The translations under genes and the position numbers were made by a program. The notes under the pieces were generated by a model. It did not search any database and was not told the origin of the DNA. It saw only the letters and a program-made list of their open reading frames with translations. A DNA stretch of 64,000 bases from Desulfamplus sp. (GTDB lineage: Bacteria > Desulfobacterota > Desulfobacteria > Desulfobacterales > Desulfobacteraceae). The stretch's first letter is position 1. Each line of letters opens with the position of its first letter. Positions 63,462 through 64,000 of the stretch are shown here, one piece after another. The stretch lies in assembly GCA_015232455.1 (NCBI GenBank), contig JADFZQ010000014.1:20941-84940 (forward strand), read 5' to 3'.

Positions 63462-64000
63462 TTACACTTTAGGTCTTGGATAAAGCCCGCTTCTTTCCAC
63501 AATCTCAGGCACTTTCTCTTCCCACTCAATTGCCATTATGTGGAATCCTGAAACGCCTTCAACCTCTTTTAGTCTCTGAATAGATTCAACACAAATATCA
63601 AGACCTTCTTGTGCCTGTTTCTCTTTTGCCACTCCTGAAATTCGTTTGATAAGTTCATCAGGAACATCCATACCAGGAACGCGGTTTTTCATATATTTTG
63701 CCATGCCAGCAGACTTCATTGGAGTCATACCAGCCATTATAAATACTTTCTCATGCAAGCCTCTTTCTCTTACTCTTCTCATCCACTCCTCAAACTTATC
63801 AAGGTTGTAGATGCACTGGGTCTGGATAAATTCAGCACCGCACGCAACTTTTTTGGCAAGACGAGGAACACGGATTTCAAACGGATCAGCAAACGGGTTG
63901 GCAGCAGCACCAACAAAAATCTTTGGTGGACGTTTAATATCATCGCCTCCAAGAAATTTACCCTCATCTCTCATTCTTCTGACAGTCTGAATCAACTGCA
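63462..64000 (-). CDS. metF: Methylenetetrahydrofolate reductase-like protein, C-terminal part (cut by window edge)
   Basis: The last 179 codons of a gene that begins outside. FVGAAANPFADPFEIRVPRLAKKVACGAEFIQTQCIYNLDKFEEWMRRV, then VFIMAGMTPMKSAGMAKYM and GVSGFHIMAIEWEEKVPEIVER, as in the TIM-barrel MetF/MTHFR family, which reduces methylene- to methyl-tetrahydrofolate. In acetogens and sulfate reducers such genes serve the Wood-Ljungdahl methyl branch; the rest of the operon is outside. The upstream frame stays open to the edge, so the true start is not here. Confidence 0.85.
   Translation of the reverse strand, partial: QLIQTVRRMRDEGKFLGGDDIKRPPKIFVGAAANPFADPFEIRVPRLAKKVACGAEFIQTQCIYNLDKFEEWMRRVRERGLHEKVFIMAGMTPMKSAGMAKYMKNRVPGMDVPDELIKRISGVAKEKQAQEGLDICVESIQRLKEVEGVSGFHIMAIEWEEKVPEIVERSGLYPRPKV

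Noticed and set aside
1..64000. tRNA or rRNA genes
   Set aside because: I looked for cloverleaf-like TPsiC arms and rRNA-like blocks in the gaps and saw none; a covariance-model scan would be decisive.

Overview
The window looks like chromosome of an AT-rich, Gram-negative anaerobe of the Desulfobacterota (former Deltaproteobacteria), probably a Desulfobacteria-type sulfate reducer. Three things suggest this. The order rplU-rpmA-obgE-proB-proA-nadD-rsfS-gpmI is typical of that phylum. The right edge carries a methylenetetrahydrofolate reductase-like gene of the kind found in Wood-Ljungdahl users. There are also a Pfa-type polyketide/fatty-acid megasynthase, a kdsB gene and many two-component proteins. 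No species can be named from the sequence alone. Nearly every gene is on the minus strand; the only plus-strand genes are a pair of ABC half-transporters at 43.1-47.0 kb.

Layout, read in the direction of transcription (right to left). 64.0-63.5 kb: end of a metF-like gene with a strong terminator. 63.2-57.5 kb: periplasmic binding protein, BarA-like hybrid kinase and a receiver-GGDEF protein, probably one signalling unit that sets c-di-GMP. 57.1-52.2 kb: complete livKHMGF branched-chain amino-acid (or similar) ABC importer. 52.2-50.8 kb: unknown gene plus a GATC-type adenine methylase. 50.7-47.1 kb: Gate-domain membrane protein, recN, kdsB. 47.0-43.1 kb (plus strand): heterodimeric ABC exporter. 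42.9-35.8 kb: an Hsp70 island made of a TPR protein, a J-like protein, a GrpE-like protein, Hsp70 and a zinc-ribbon protein. 35.6-29.4 kb: orphan KS-CLF-AT-DH-DH megasynthase. 29.2-20.1 kb: LapA-like protein, mutS, DUF523/DUF1722 protein, cell-wall amidase, crotonase, phenylacetate-CoA ligase and a tandem ACT protein. 20.0-17.7 kb: a phenylalanine-codon leader peptide with a classical attenuator, then an AroF-PheA fusion. 17.5-8.1 kb: ribosomal protein / Obg / proline / NAD / RsfS-GpmI operon, interrupted by accessory genes. 7.2-0 kb: a chemosensory cluster that combines CheA, CheW and an MCP with PP2C-phosphatase/anti-sigma-kinase and STAS partner-switch parts.

The most notable observations are these. 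(1) A phenylalanine attenuator, 1:2/2:3/3:4 pairing included, lies ahead of an unusual DAHP synthase-prephenate dehydratase fusion. (2) A Che/partner-switch hybrid contains a CheA-N-terminus paralogue that has lost the phospho-acceptor histidine and gained a STAS domain. (3) Several families of palindromic repeats occur in the window; two of them have copies inside open reading frames (an ABC exporter and the megasynthase). (4) Short in-frame tandem repeats expand linkers in at least four proteins. (5) RsfS and GpmI are fused. (6) A dedicated Hsp70/GrpE/J-like/TPR module has a J-domain without the HPD motif.
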